Shown piece after piece: positions 1 to 10,321 of a stretch of 64,000 bases of DNA (positions are counted from its first letter, which is position 1; each line of letters opens with the position of its first letter). The stretch is taken from positions 1 to 64,000 of the forward strand of contig JAMYHX010000219.1 of NCBI GenBank assembly GCA_025529335.1. The letters run 5' to 3'. A program made the translations under genes and the position numbers. A model generated the notes under the pieces. That model searched no databases. It had not been told where the DNA came from and saw only the letters and a list, made by a program, of their open reading frames with translations. The stretch comes from Rhizopus sp. PT2906. Lineage: Eukaryota; Mucoromycota; Mucoromycetes; Mucorales; Rhizopodaceae.

Positions 1-67
1 TGTAGGAAGTATCGAATTCAACTGCAGTGATGGCCCTTATACATGTGAAAACTTTCACTCAACCTAA
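1..67 (+). CDS. 3' end of a small secreted cysteine-rich protein gene (partial)
   Basis: The last 21 codons and the TAA stop of a gene cut by the left window edge; the readable frame begins at base 2. It ends in FNCSDGPYTCENFHST, the same C-terminus as the complete minus-strand gene at 36267-36623. The 67 bases match that gene exactly by eye, and identity runs about 10 bases into the 3' UTR before drifting. It therefore belongs to the same family of six-cysteine, signal-peptide proteins, which also includes 39852-40211. Function unknown. It is a recent duplicate in inverted orientation, or possibly an assembly duplicate. Confidence 0.85.
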   Translation, partial: VGSIEFNCSDGPYTCENFHST

Positions 68-963
68 CTTTAAATTAAATGGTTTTTAAATAATATAAAT
101 AAAGATACTCTTCTTTTGTATCAACTCTATCAACAAGAACTATTTCCCGCAATTGACTCATTTGGGTCGATTATAAAAGTAAAATAAAAGCATGTAATAT
201 CTTGTTGTATTGTTATGATTGTTCGATAACATTGTCTAACGCGTCCTCTGCAATCCTATCAGTTTTTGCTTTGGAAAGTCTACTTTTTTCTTAATGACAA
301 GGTTCAGCAAAGGCAGTCGACTATAACATAATTCGATCGGGCCAAGTGACTAATCGACATTCGTGTCAAGTACAAAAAGACTATTTATTTTCAAGACAAT
401 ATAACCAAGCTCGCTTGGTCATAAATAATGTTTTCGATACGCATCCTTTTGCAATGCACTTGATAACAGTGAACCTAGTAGCAGTTTTTTGACATGATCT
501 CTGTGTTGATTTTATCAAAAACGAAGCTTATCATACACAGTGAAGTACCTTATAAAAAGATAAAAAATAGGCATATAAAAACAATTTCCAAACGGTTCTT
601 TATCATTGAGGGCGATTTGAGCCAGGAACATATAGCACAACAGCTTATCGAAGAAATCGAGTAACTCTCTTTACAAAGCTATTTATGATTCATTAGATAC
701 CATATGCAGTCGAACAACTTAAATGATCCCATTAGAAACTCTTGGACTGCTGACATGCTCCAGGTCTTTGACAGCCGAGAGCGTTACTACCACAAATAAC
801 ATAAAGCATATGGCCTGGACAAACTGTGTTACTGGGCTTAGGCATCAAGAAACCTGCGCTCGGCTTAAGCAACTGATACATCAACGATGACAAGAGAACC
901 TGGACAACCAAATGACAACCGGTTAAACAAAAGATCGAAAAAAAAAATCTATCTTTATATATA
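68..963. other. Intergenic region, one weak 56-aa ORF
   Basis: AT-rich spacer between two convergent 3' ends. The only open frame of note is 494-664 (+), 56 codons ending RFFIIEGDLSQEHIAQQL plus a few residues. Its composition is protein-like, but it has no promoter, intron or recognised family. It could be a relic of a mobile-element ORF. I see no RNA gene. Confidence 0.4.
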
Positions 964-2957
964 TTAAAATTCAAACTCTGGACGGAATTGATTCAAATCA
1001 GCGCCAACGACTGCCTTGTCTGCCAAATCACGACGATCCTAAAGAGACAGGGTTAGCACCATCGCTTTTTGTCTTATATTTTACTGCATCTTACCATCAT
1101 AATAAATGCTTTTCTTAGCATTTCCCAAGAATTACTAGAGACATTCACACCTTCTTCTGAATCGCCGTTACCACGTTTATGCATTGAAAGGCCGGTTAGA
1201 ATGTGTTCTGCGGCCTCTTTGTAGCATCCTATATTGATACAGCTGACACCAATATTATATCTCGCACGCACAAACGATGGACGCAACTCTAGTGCCTTAT
1301 GATATGCATCAATAGCTTCCTCAGATCGTCCATTATTTGCTAATGTAGCTCCTAATCGATTCCATAACAAGTAATCCTGTATAAAATAAAGGTAATTAAA
1401 ACCTTATATCTAACTATCACCTTATCTTACATTAGGACGGCCCTTTAAGGCTGTTGCAAAGCAATCGATAGCTTTATCTAAATCGCCGCTGCCATAGAAC
1501 AAAACGCCTAAACCTACTTGAACATCTGGATCCATTGCCTGACCATCTGGTGCTTGTCTTGCTGCCTTCAGGAACAGATCCGTGACTCGATCATGAAGTT
1601 CAAAAGGTGATATAGGCTGAGGCAATGGTTGATCGCCTAAAAGGCTGGGGTATTTTTGCAAGATCCATCGTTCGAGGGTCTGGTAAGCTGCATGATCGTA
1701 AGATTCATTGGTATAGCTCACAGCCAAGGACATCAAGGCTTCCAGGTTGCCAGGATTGGCTTGAATTGCTCTTTCTAACGCACGAATAGCAGGCTCTTCC
1801 TTTTCGTTCTGAGCTTGTACATTACCGAGGTTGGTCCATGCTTCGGAGTGGTTAGGCTCCTTTTGTACAGCAGCTTCAAAAGCTAAGGCGGCCTCGCTTA
1901 AGGAGCCCCCTTGTTCTAACAGTCGCAGTCCTTCGGCCATAGGATCGGGATGATTGAGGTAAGGGTTATTTATTTCAAATACGTATTCGCCTAGATCGGG
2001 TTTATAGATGGCACCGTCAGGATTGAAATTGCCAAACTCATCTTCCCAGTCGTTGTCTTCGGCCACTTGATCACGAATACTTTGCCAAACATGTTCAAAC
2101 TGCTCAAAAGCTGGATCTGCAGCAGCAGCGGCTTCTTCCACCTTTTTAGCCATCTCTTCTTCTCCCAATTGTTCATCAAAAGCGGCAAACTGCTCTTCCC
2201 AAGAACGATTGCTGTTCAGGTCAAGTCGCTCTTTGCCCTTTTGCAAATCAAATTCATTGGCCCAGTCAAAATGTTTCTGGAAAGCAGTTTCGAACTCTGC
2301 CAATTGCTCCGGATTCATATTTGCCACTTCTGGATGATTCATAAACTCATCTCTCCATACTGCAAACACATCAGTACTTTCTAACATTTTTATATTAGAA
2401 ATTTGTACCTGAAACGCTTTGAGAAGGTCCTGCAGCAGCCTTGCTTTCCAAGAACGCCTTCTCCATGGCTGCTTCTTCTCCCGGTGTCAATTCCCATAGT
2501 TTGGGTCCTGATTGTTGAAATTCGTTTGCCCAATTCCCTCGCTGCAGACGTACAGCGTCTAACTCTCTATGTAATTCATTGAATTCAAATGGGGAGCTTG
2601 CTGCTGGACCATGAGATACTTGTCTCTCTTGACCAAAGAATTCATCCACCATACTACTGCCTGACTGTTGTCCAAATCCTGCTGGTTGCTGTCTTTGCGT
2701 ACGCATCTATAAAGCATAGGTTACCCAAGGGCATCTTTATATCCAACAATGGTCTTACTGTGGATGGTCCTGCAACAGACTGAGAAGGCCCAGCAAATCG
2801 ATCCTATTAGATTGTAAGTTATATTGCTTTTGCATAATATATATATATTTTTTACTCTTTGAAGTGATCTGTCTTGACCAAACTGTTTCAGCATTTGTGA
2901 CATGGGATTAGCTCCCCCACAAGAGTCATCTCCAGTCATCAAGTTCTTAAAAGACAT
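964..2957 (-). CDS. PEX5: Peroxisomal targeting signal 1 receptor (peroxin-5)
   Basis: Cytosolic receptor that binds C-terminal SKL-type signals of peroxisomal enzymes and cycles through the peroxisomal docking complex. Six exons give about 576 aa: 2856-2957, the exon joining at GATCGATTT near 2812, 2409-2706, 1431-2359, 1095-1376 and 964-1038. The N-terminus MSFKNLMTGDDSCGG carries the conserved cysteine used for receptor ubiquitination. Five WxxxF/Y docking motifs follow (WANEF twice, WRDEF, WEEQF, WEDEF). The C-terminal half holds tetratricopeptide repeats, for example AWTNLGNVQAQNEKE and LWNRLGATLANNGRSEEA. All introns are short GT-AG; the one at 2360-2408 is 49 nt and hides two competing ATG-like starts. 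It is divergent from DTD1 across about 390 bp. Family identity is certain; splice sites were assigned by eye. Confidence 0.95.
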
Positions 2958-3350
2958 TAGTTAAATTATATACAACAAGGAAGAAGAAGAAAGAGAAAAG
3001 ATAGAAATTAGACAAAATAGGAAAAAGATGACTAAGGGATTGGGAAAAAGATCAAACTCCGGTATTTGACAGTCATGTGAAAGTGTGGGGAAACAGCTTA
3101 CAAAAGCTTTTTCAAGCTATATCTGTATATAAAGAGTACGCTTATGCTTTATTGTATATAATCAATATGACCTTAAAGGGGTGACTAATAATTATATAGG
3201 GATATACTATTGAACAAAGGCTGGCAATGACCTAAAGTATTTATCACACTGCTTATGTAGACTTTCATCCTAAAATGTACAAAATGATTGGACAAAAAAT
3301 AAAAAAATAGACCCTGTACCTTTTCTTTTTTCGCCTCCTTAATTTATTAG
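2958..3350. promoter_or_regulatory. Divergent promoter region PEX5 / DTD1
   Basis: The 393 bp between the two start codons must hold both promoters. A CT-rich stretch precedes the DTD1 start near 3320-3345, and a GA-rich stretch (CT-rich on the minus strand) lies before PEX5 near 2978-3000. Both are typical leaders in this window. No consensus TATA box could be assigned with confidence. Confidence 0.4.
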
Positions 3351-4016
3351 ATGAGAGCAGTAATTCAAAGGGTGACAAAGGCCAGTGTGACAGGTATATA
3401 ACAAAAAGTAGATCTCCATCCTGTGTTCTTATTAGTTTTAAAGTGGACAATAGAGTCGTTGGATCCATTCAAAAGGGCCTATGTGTCCTTTTGGGTATTG
3501 CTACTGACGACACAGAAAAGGACATTGATTACATGGTCAATAAGATTCTAAACATTAGAGTATTTGATGACAATGGTGTCATGTGGAAGAAAGGTGTCAA
3601 AGACGCAGGGCTTGAGTTATTGTGTGGTAATGTATATAGTGAATAAGAGTTGATTATAGACTAATATCAGTGAGAACATAGTTTCCCAGTTTACTTTACA
3701 AGCTAATACTGTCAAAGGAAATAAGCCCGATTTTCATAGAGCAATGAAGAGTGAGCAAGCCAAAATGATGTATGGTCAATTTCTAGATAAATTAGGAAAG
3801 GCTTATGATCCAGCCAAGATTCAAGGTGATTATATATTTTCCCCCTCAAATGACTGATATTTATTCATTTGTATAGATGGCGAATTTGGTGCGATGATGT
3901 CAGTGGATATCAGTAACGATGGTAAGACAGCAGTGAATTATGGCAATGTATTTATATTTCTTTTAGGTCCTGTTACATTACAGCTCGATTCTAGAAAATT
4001 TACATATGATTCATAG
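3351..4016 (+). CDS. DTD1: D-aminoacyl-tRNA deacylase
   Basis: Hydrolyses D-aminoacyl-tRNAs (and Gly-tRNAAla) to keep D-amino acids out of translation; cytosolic homodimer. Five exons (3351-3393, 3444-3626, 3682-3825, 3877-3921, 3967-4016) give 154 aa, the normal DTD length. The start MRAVIQRVTKASV is the classic N-terminus. The SQFT motif follows the 3682 junction and the NDGPVT motif (family NxGPVT) spans the last junction; together they form the cross-subunit active site. A reading that begins at the GTG at 3443 is only the second exon. The 3' end is convergent with the helicase pseudogene, about 55 bp away. Confidence 0.93.
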
Positions 4017-4069
4017 AAATAAACAATATTTTAATTATCATCGACAAGTTGCATATCATTCGTTCTATA

Positions 4070-5799
4070 AGGCTGCAAGAAATTTGGCAACCCTTAGCCA
4101 CATTCGACAAGTGCTTTGGTTAAATCCTTGGCAATCGCGGTACACGCACCATTAAAAAATGAGGTCGTAAGACCAGCGTTGCCAACACGAGCAGTACGAC
4201 CAATACGATGAATACACTCATCGATACTGGGGCCATATCGTAATTAACAACGTGCATGACATTCTTAATGCCAATGCCACGAGAGGCAACAGAGGTGGCA
4301 ATGAGGATGGGGCAGTACCCGCTTTTGAATGCCAAAAGGGCATCCTCACGCTCACCTTGGTTTCTACCTTCGTGGATAGAAGTACAAGGGAAATTATTCT
4401 GGTGCAGATACTGGTCAAGTCTACAGAACAGCATAAGTATATAAAAAAGGAGAGTTATGCCAGGAAGATGACTTACGTATCTGCCCTTCTCTTTGTCTCT
4501 ACAAAAACAAGTGTACGACATGGAGGGGTATAAATTAGCAGTTCTTTTAGCTTTGTTGGCTTTTCTGGTTCTTCTACCCAAAGAACCTTTATAAATTTCG
4601 TTGTTAATCTGTTTTTCTTCTTTTTCTTCCTTTTTTTTTTTTTTTTTTTACCTTTTAAGTTGTGTCTGTCGTGATGCCACCTACACGTCCAACTTTTAAA
4701 AATAAATAGTCTTGCTTTAAAAAGTTTCTAGCAAGCGTTTGTATAGCTCTAGGAAAGGTTGCGCTGTATAGTAAAGTGCACCTATCTCTGTTCATCCCTA
4801 CAGCAATAATATTTAGTTATTTAATAAAATAAATGACTATACATACACATACCCTTAGATTCGATGATAGTACGCATGTCCCTTTCGAAACCTATATCTA
4901 GCATGCGATCTGCTTCATCCAGGACCAAATAGCGGACATTGGATAAGTCAATTTTACCTCGATCGACAAAGTCCAGTAAGCGACCTGGAGTAGCAATCAA
5001 GATATCACAACCCTGCATAAGATGATTCAGTTGTTCGTTAACACCAGCTCCACCATAAATACAACTACCTTATGACATTAATACAGTGTTATTGTTGTTA
5101 ATTATTTCATATTACCAAGGTCTGAGCATACTGTAATAACAGAATCGTCGACTTTCATCAAAGATTTGTGAGCAAAGTTCACGTGTAGGAGCCATGATCA
5201 GGGCAAGAGGTCGGGCAGCGAAACGGTGACTGTTGGAGGGATTAGGGCGAGTGATCAAATTCTTTGCTTGATAGAAAAGAGCAGAACAGGTTGGTATCAA
5301 GAATGCAGCTGTTTTTCCTGAACCTGTTTGAGCGCAGGCCATAAGATCACGTCCAGCAGTGACAATGGATATACTATGTCTCTTTATTATAAATCATTTT
5401 TATTAGCGTCATCTCTCTCTTTTTTTAAATGTTGTCATTGTCTTTGTTTTCTTGCTTGGACAGGCGTAGGAACTGCATATCTTGTCAAACAAATATTGTC
5501 TTTCATACAAGGGTGAAGGTTGGCATCATCAAACCATAAATCAAGGTATCAGTATAAGTTATGGATTCAACGCTTTGTACATTCTCAAAGTTTGATGGTG
5601 GATTTTCACCAATGACTCGAACAGGAATTGTGTCATACTTGGCAAAGTTGATGTCTGCATGTACATGGTTTTCTACACCAAATAATTCCATTTCAAGTGC
5701 TTCATCTCTAGGTACAAAGCCTTGTTGTTCGTATTCATCCTTCCATTCATATCTTCTTCTTGAAGATGCCCAATTGTAATTAGTAGGTGCTTTTGACAT
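4070..5799 (-). pseudogene. DED1/DDX3-type DEAD-box RNA helicase pseudogene
   Basis: Homology to the Ded1/DDX3 translation-initiation helicases covers nearly the whole core: start MSKAPTNYNW at 5799, AQTGSGKT (Walker A), APTREL, DEAD, SAT and HRIGRTAR. Lesions seen: (1) the first intron would have to end in GG rather than AG near 5534; (2) the second intron has a GC donor; (3) an in-frame TAA at 4655-4657 stands where the family has Gln, just after the SAT domain; (4) one base is lost near 4230 (after NYDM), shifting frame before HRIGRTAR; (5) another TAA at 4094-4096 sits where Gln is expected in the C-terminal ECGQ-type motif; (6) motif V reads RGIG instead of RGxD. The N-terminal RYVPPHLR region is absent. 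This is a decayed paralogue; a functional copy must lie elsewhere. Transcription cannot be judged. Confidence 0.85.
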
Positions 5800-8700
5800 T
5801 TTGTTATTGTTTCTGGATTAAAACAAACAGAATAGACAGTCAATGTAGTACGCGGAGCCCGAAATAAGATACGGAGACAGTAAGGAACAATGAAATTTAA
5901 ATCAGCTTGTGACAGCTTGTTATTTATCATGGACTCCATCGAGTTTTAGCTTGAATTGCTCTTTTGACAATGTAAATAGACCAATTGCATATGGAGAAGG
6001 CATTATTAACTTTTACAAGCCATAATGGTCAATTCAATAGTCTTGTAAGGATAATAATAAAAACACCTTTTTATTATTATGTGTGAGTCGATATTTTACT
6101 CTTTTTTTTAAAAAAAAAAGCCATAAAAGTCTGACTTTTATTCTCAAGCCAAATTTGGTAAAGGATGCAATGTTGATCTCGGAAAGCAATGCGTTGACAG
6201 ATAGTAAGACGAAAAATGGTTAAAAGCCAATTTATGCATTTACACGTGTAAAAAGACTAATAATACGACAAATAAATATATTTAATATATGGAAGACATG
6301 AATAATTACTATTAAGTAAAAAAGCGTGACAATATTTATCCATGGTTCGGTATTTCATAATAACGCTGTATGCGAATATTTGAATGTGTATAAATTATGA
6401 GTGGATAGAAAATCAATACGGTTCATACGACACTATTTTGGAAAATACTGCAGGTGCATGGAATGCAAAGTTTAACTATTGTTTTTAGACAAACTATTTT
6501 GCTCTATCAAGATACTGTCAGTCTTTGAATAGACGGTTACTACTCCACAGCAGTGTTTGCCTTCATCTAGCTTAGCCTTTACTGTAACTATTGTTATCTA
6601 TAAGTTTTTTAATTTTTTCTTCGTAGACTATATAAATTCTTCTTTTAGCAAAAGCAAACATTGAAAGCTAAAAATTCCGTCAGAACAGAATATTAAGTTT
6701 TTAAAAATAAAGGATAAAAACATATTGAAGATGAGGCTTTGATGATTGATAAAGACAAGCCAATGACAGTGATACAAGTGAAACAGACAAGGTAAATATC
6801 ACCTTGAATGATGTCAAAGTAGGAATTTTGATCTTGCTCTAACCAAAAAGAGACTTTTTTAACATAAAAAGACGCTTCTTTAATACTCTTATTATTTTTT
6901 TTTTCAATTAACGTTGTTATAGAAATCTTGGATTTTGTAAAAATAAAAATAAGCATACCAAGTCTTAGATTACCTGCAAAGGCAAACAAAAATAATATCA
7001 AAGTATACATTTTTTTCTCTATTTGCTTTGATAACCACCATCTCCTTTTTTCATTCTATTATTCCTTTTTATTTAAATAAAGTATTTAATAAGGTATAAG
7101 CATCAATGTTTACTTTATTTATCAGTTTTCTAAAAAGTCATATTTGTCCTTTCCATTCATTACCCCAGCATTTTGAGTAAGTTATAATTGACTCAGTAAT
7201 ATGCGATTATTTTTAATGTAAAGCAGGCAAGTATACATGATAAGCAAGAAAAAGAAAAAACTCATAAAAATAATACTAAATTATTTTCAAACTAATAGCA
7301 AAATAGAACAAGGACGTTGACACAACATAGTCAGACGTATTATATGTAAATCATGTTGTATATAAGAGAAAGTATGTTAAAACCGCACACTAGCGCTTAC
7401 TAGACAGAAATGAAATGTCACTACGCTATATATGAAAAAAGGCTTCCTAGTACATTAACTCGTTTTTTAATTTTGGAAGAACGTTTTGAACTTACAGATT
7501 AGGTACATTTTGAATTAGCTTTGGCTTTTCTACTATTATTAAGGGCTACTGAATTGTAAATGGTTTTAAGAAGTACTTTTAAAAAAACCCTCCGTATTGA
7601 CAAAACGTATCACAGTGGATTTTAATTAAAAGACAGAGGCATGGCATCATCACGCGCCGACTATTTTAAGGTCTAAACTTATAAAATACATTACTACATC
7701 TGTTAAGAAAGCTAGTGAAATAAAAAAAGTAAAATTGAATTCCCAAAAAACTAAAAGAAAACGCGTATTATGGCACTTGGCAAAGTCGATTTCTCTTTCA
7801 TGATCTGTGCTAAAGAGCGACAATGTTCAACGCTTAACCCATCTCATATCAGTATGATTGAGGCTATCGGTCAGTCAACTGCTCATTCTATTGCCCGCTG
7901 AACATTATAATTTATCAATATTTTACCAAATTAAAACTATAAATTATAAAATTAGCATTAAATGAAATAGCAGAAAATATTGATCGCAGTATCAAATTTA
8001 TTATGAATTACCTTTTGAAGCTTTACTCTCATTAGAGCTCATCTCTATATATTATTGATCAACTCGGGCTCGGCAAGACCCAAGTTCGGTCAAGTATGTC
8101 GTGCGCGTGGAAAAAAAAAAGGAGGCGCAAAAGTTAGTCTCACTTTCAGTGTTCAATACCCGACAGTCTCTTCTGGACACAGGCTGTAGCGGCATTTTAA
8201 ACGATAAATAGCAGAGCACCAGATGAAAGTTTGATCTAACCAAAACGATCACAATGACAGGGTCCAAACATGGCGCCAGTAATTGGTAGAATGAAATATT
8301 GTCAATTGAGGACATAAAAGTCGAGAAAGTGAGTTTACCGGTTATATTTAAAGTTTATTAGATCATGTAGATAGTAACAAAGAACATATCTCTATTTTAC
8401 TCTAGTAAAAATAAGGTACAAATGCTTTTCCATAAAGAGATATAAAGGTTGATGCTTAGTTGCTTACATGTACACTCTATATGAAGTAAAATGCCGTGTC
8501 ATTTCGTTACTGTAGCATTTGATTCAACGTTCATATCCAATTACTCATTGTTTTGATTAAATAAAAAATAAGCTGAATAGCCTAAAGAAGAAAATATACA
8601 CCTTTGATTCTTAATAGCTACTTGAAATAAATGGTTTGGGTCATTCACGTGGCATCATTATTTCTTGTGTATCTATATCACGGCCGGAAGAAAGAAAGAA

Positions 8701-9480
8701 AATTTCTGAACATTTGTGATATTGTCTGCCACTATCTGTGCTACAATGAAGGAAGCACTCGGGTTTCTTGACTTTCAATAACAGTGAATTGACTTACCGG
8801 GGAATATCAAACAGAGGGTCTAAAAAGGCGTTGTGTGCCTATAGTTGTACGTATCAACACCATAGTATAGAATTTATACATCACAGACATGGAATACAAT
8901 TGAGGCTGAAGCATAGGTTCTTAGAACCCACATCTTCACAGGCTGCGGTAATTGATTCTCTTGATGTCAAAGTGACTTTAGCAGTCCTTTTATTTAAGTA
9001 GTAGTCATAATCTCTCCTTTGGATTGTTTGAAACGCTATTCGCCGAGTAGATAACAAATCATTGTACACTGTTACTGTTTCTTTTGGCGTGATACTCTTT
9101 GCATTATCGTTGGAATCTGATTGCTAAGCTCAAGAAAAAATCAATAAAAAGATTAAAACTAAGCAACCCATCCATAATACACGCAACGAATGGCTTCTCT
9201 TTCCATATATATTTTTTTTTCAATATTTCTTAGTTGAATAGGTGAAGATGAACAAGAGAGTAACATTAAATAAAAGAGAGAGAGAGAAAAAAAGGGTATG
9301 TCCTCATTTTATGATCATCTACCTGTACCCAATCCCCGAGTGTAACCTCATTAAATAGGATAATTATTATATAGGATATTTATTCTGACAAGTTCCACGT
9401 GTAACCCAATATACCATTTGCGTCGATCTCGAACCCAGGATGAAAGGTCCTTGAAGCCCGTTACACATCCTTTGAGGGGT
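5800..9480. other. Gene-poor AT-rich region
   Basis: About 3.7 kb with no convincing gene. The longest frames are 6693-7010 (-, 105 aa, hydrophobic at both ends, low complexity), 8052-8315 (-) and 8768-9001 (+). None has a recognisable domain or a spliced continuation. A 43-codon frame at 7771-7902 (+) looks slightly protein-like. Homopurine and homopyrimidine runs are frequent. Part of the region may be relic DNA too old to recognise. Confidence 0.45.
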
Positions 9481-9486
9481 TTTCCT

Positions 9487-9493
9487 TATAAAA
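9487..9493 (+). promoter_or_regulatory. TATA box upstream of zinc-knuckle microprotein
   Basis: TATAAAA followed by a roughly 80-base pyrimidine-rich tract and then an ATG. The same arrangement precedes established genes in this window (bHLH at 62273, phosphatase at 26958). Confidence 0.4.
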
Positions 9494-9595
9494 TGGGCCT
9501 TGAAATTTTTTTCTTTTTTTTATATAATTTATCTATTGTTTCTCTTTTTTTCTTTTCTTTTTTTTTTAAATTCTATAATTTATGCCAACTAAGCT

Positions 9596-9745
9596 ATGGT
9601 TGAATCAATTAAGAAGAACAACAATTTAATGCACAAACATCATTGTAAGAACCATCAAGTATCATCTTCGCCAAAGGGTGAAAAGATATGTTATTTTTGT
9701 GGGTCAACCAAGCATGTATCTTCAGATTGTCCGCTATATGCATAA
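9596..9745 (+). CDS. Candidate 49-aa CCHC zinc-knuckle microprotein
   Basis: ATG at 9596, TAA at 9743-9745. The frame encodes a Lys/Asn/His-rich N-terminus and then one perfect CX2CX4HX4C zinc knuckle (CYFCGSTKHVSSDC) directly before the stop. Such knuckles bind single-stranded RNA or DNA in Gag, Air1/2 and CNBP proteins. A TATA box lies about 100 bp upstream and a T/C-rich leader intervenes. An out-of-frame 15-codon ORF (ATG 9582) overlaps the start and may dampen translation. It could instead be the last exon of a longer gene or a Gag relic, but I see no upstream coding exon. The native-looking promoter favours an independent gene; function unknown. Confidence 0.5.
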   Translation: MVESIKKNNNLMHKHHCKNHQVSSSPKGEKICYFCGSTKHVSSDCPLYA

Positions 9746-9978
9746 ATGACGACAACGATACAACTACAAAAGACGTCATTTCTTATTGCTGTTTATATAA
9801 TTTGTATACAAATGATACTTACATGGTGGACCAAAAAAGAAATTCTGTGCATCTTCAGTTCTGGTTACCTATGAAACCCTCCTTTCTTTTACATCACCTA
9901 GACAACCTCAGCATGATACACTCTCACACAACACTCACCATCTGATTTGTAACGAATCTTTTTTTTTTCTCCACTTAC

Positions 9979-10045
9979 GCACACACACACACATTTTATA
10001 TACACACGTACACGTACACACACACACACACACACACTCACACAT
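9979..10045. repeat. CA-rich microsatellite
   Basis: Interrupted (CA)n tract with TATA and CGTA interruptions; the longest pure run is about 10 repeats near 10015-10037. It lies between the zinc-knuckle ORF and the WD40 gene, in the latter's upstream region. Confidence 0.9.
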
Positions 10046-10321
10046 TATATATATTCACTTTATGACATTCTTTTCTTCTCTCTATCTCTTTATCTAACAT
10101 CAATGCATATTATTCTCTTTACTTTATATTACATGCTTTATGTACATTCTTATTCCATTCTATAAAAAAAATGCCTTGCATACGTCAAATGTTTCTTTGT
10201 CTTTATCTTTTTCTTTTGTCTTCTAATTTAAAGTCCGTCTACCAGCTTCTTGTGAGCAAAAAGAAAAAAAAAATTCTTTTTGCTCTGTTCTATACAACTT
10301 TTAACAAATACACGAAAAAGA

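Noticed and set aside
2067..2384. 105-aa plus-strand ORF opposite PEX5
   Set aside because: Antisense shadow of PEX5 exon 4.
6693..7010. 105-aa minus-strand hydrophobic ORF
   Set aside because: Low-complexity AT-rich composition, no domain, no supporting splice or promoter structure.
7771..7902. 43-codon ORF (MALGKVDFSFMICAKER...)
   Set aside because: Coding-like composition, but no known family and no continuation; left as unassigned.
9418..9500. tRNA-like text (GGTTCGAG on the minus strand)
   Set aside because: A B-box-like core is present, but T-arm and anticodon stems do not pair and no acceptor stem exists.
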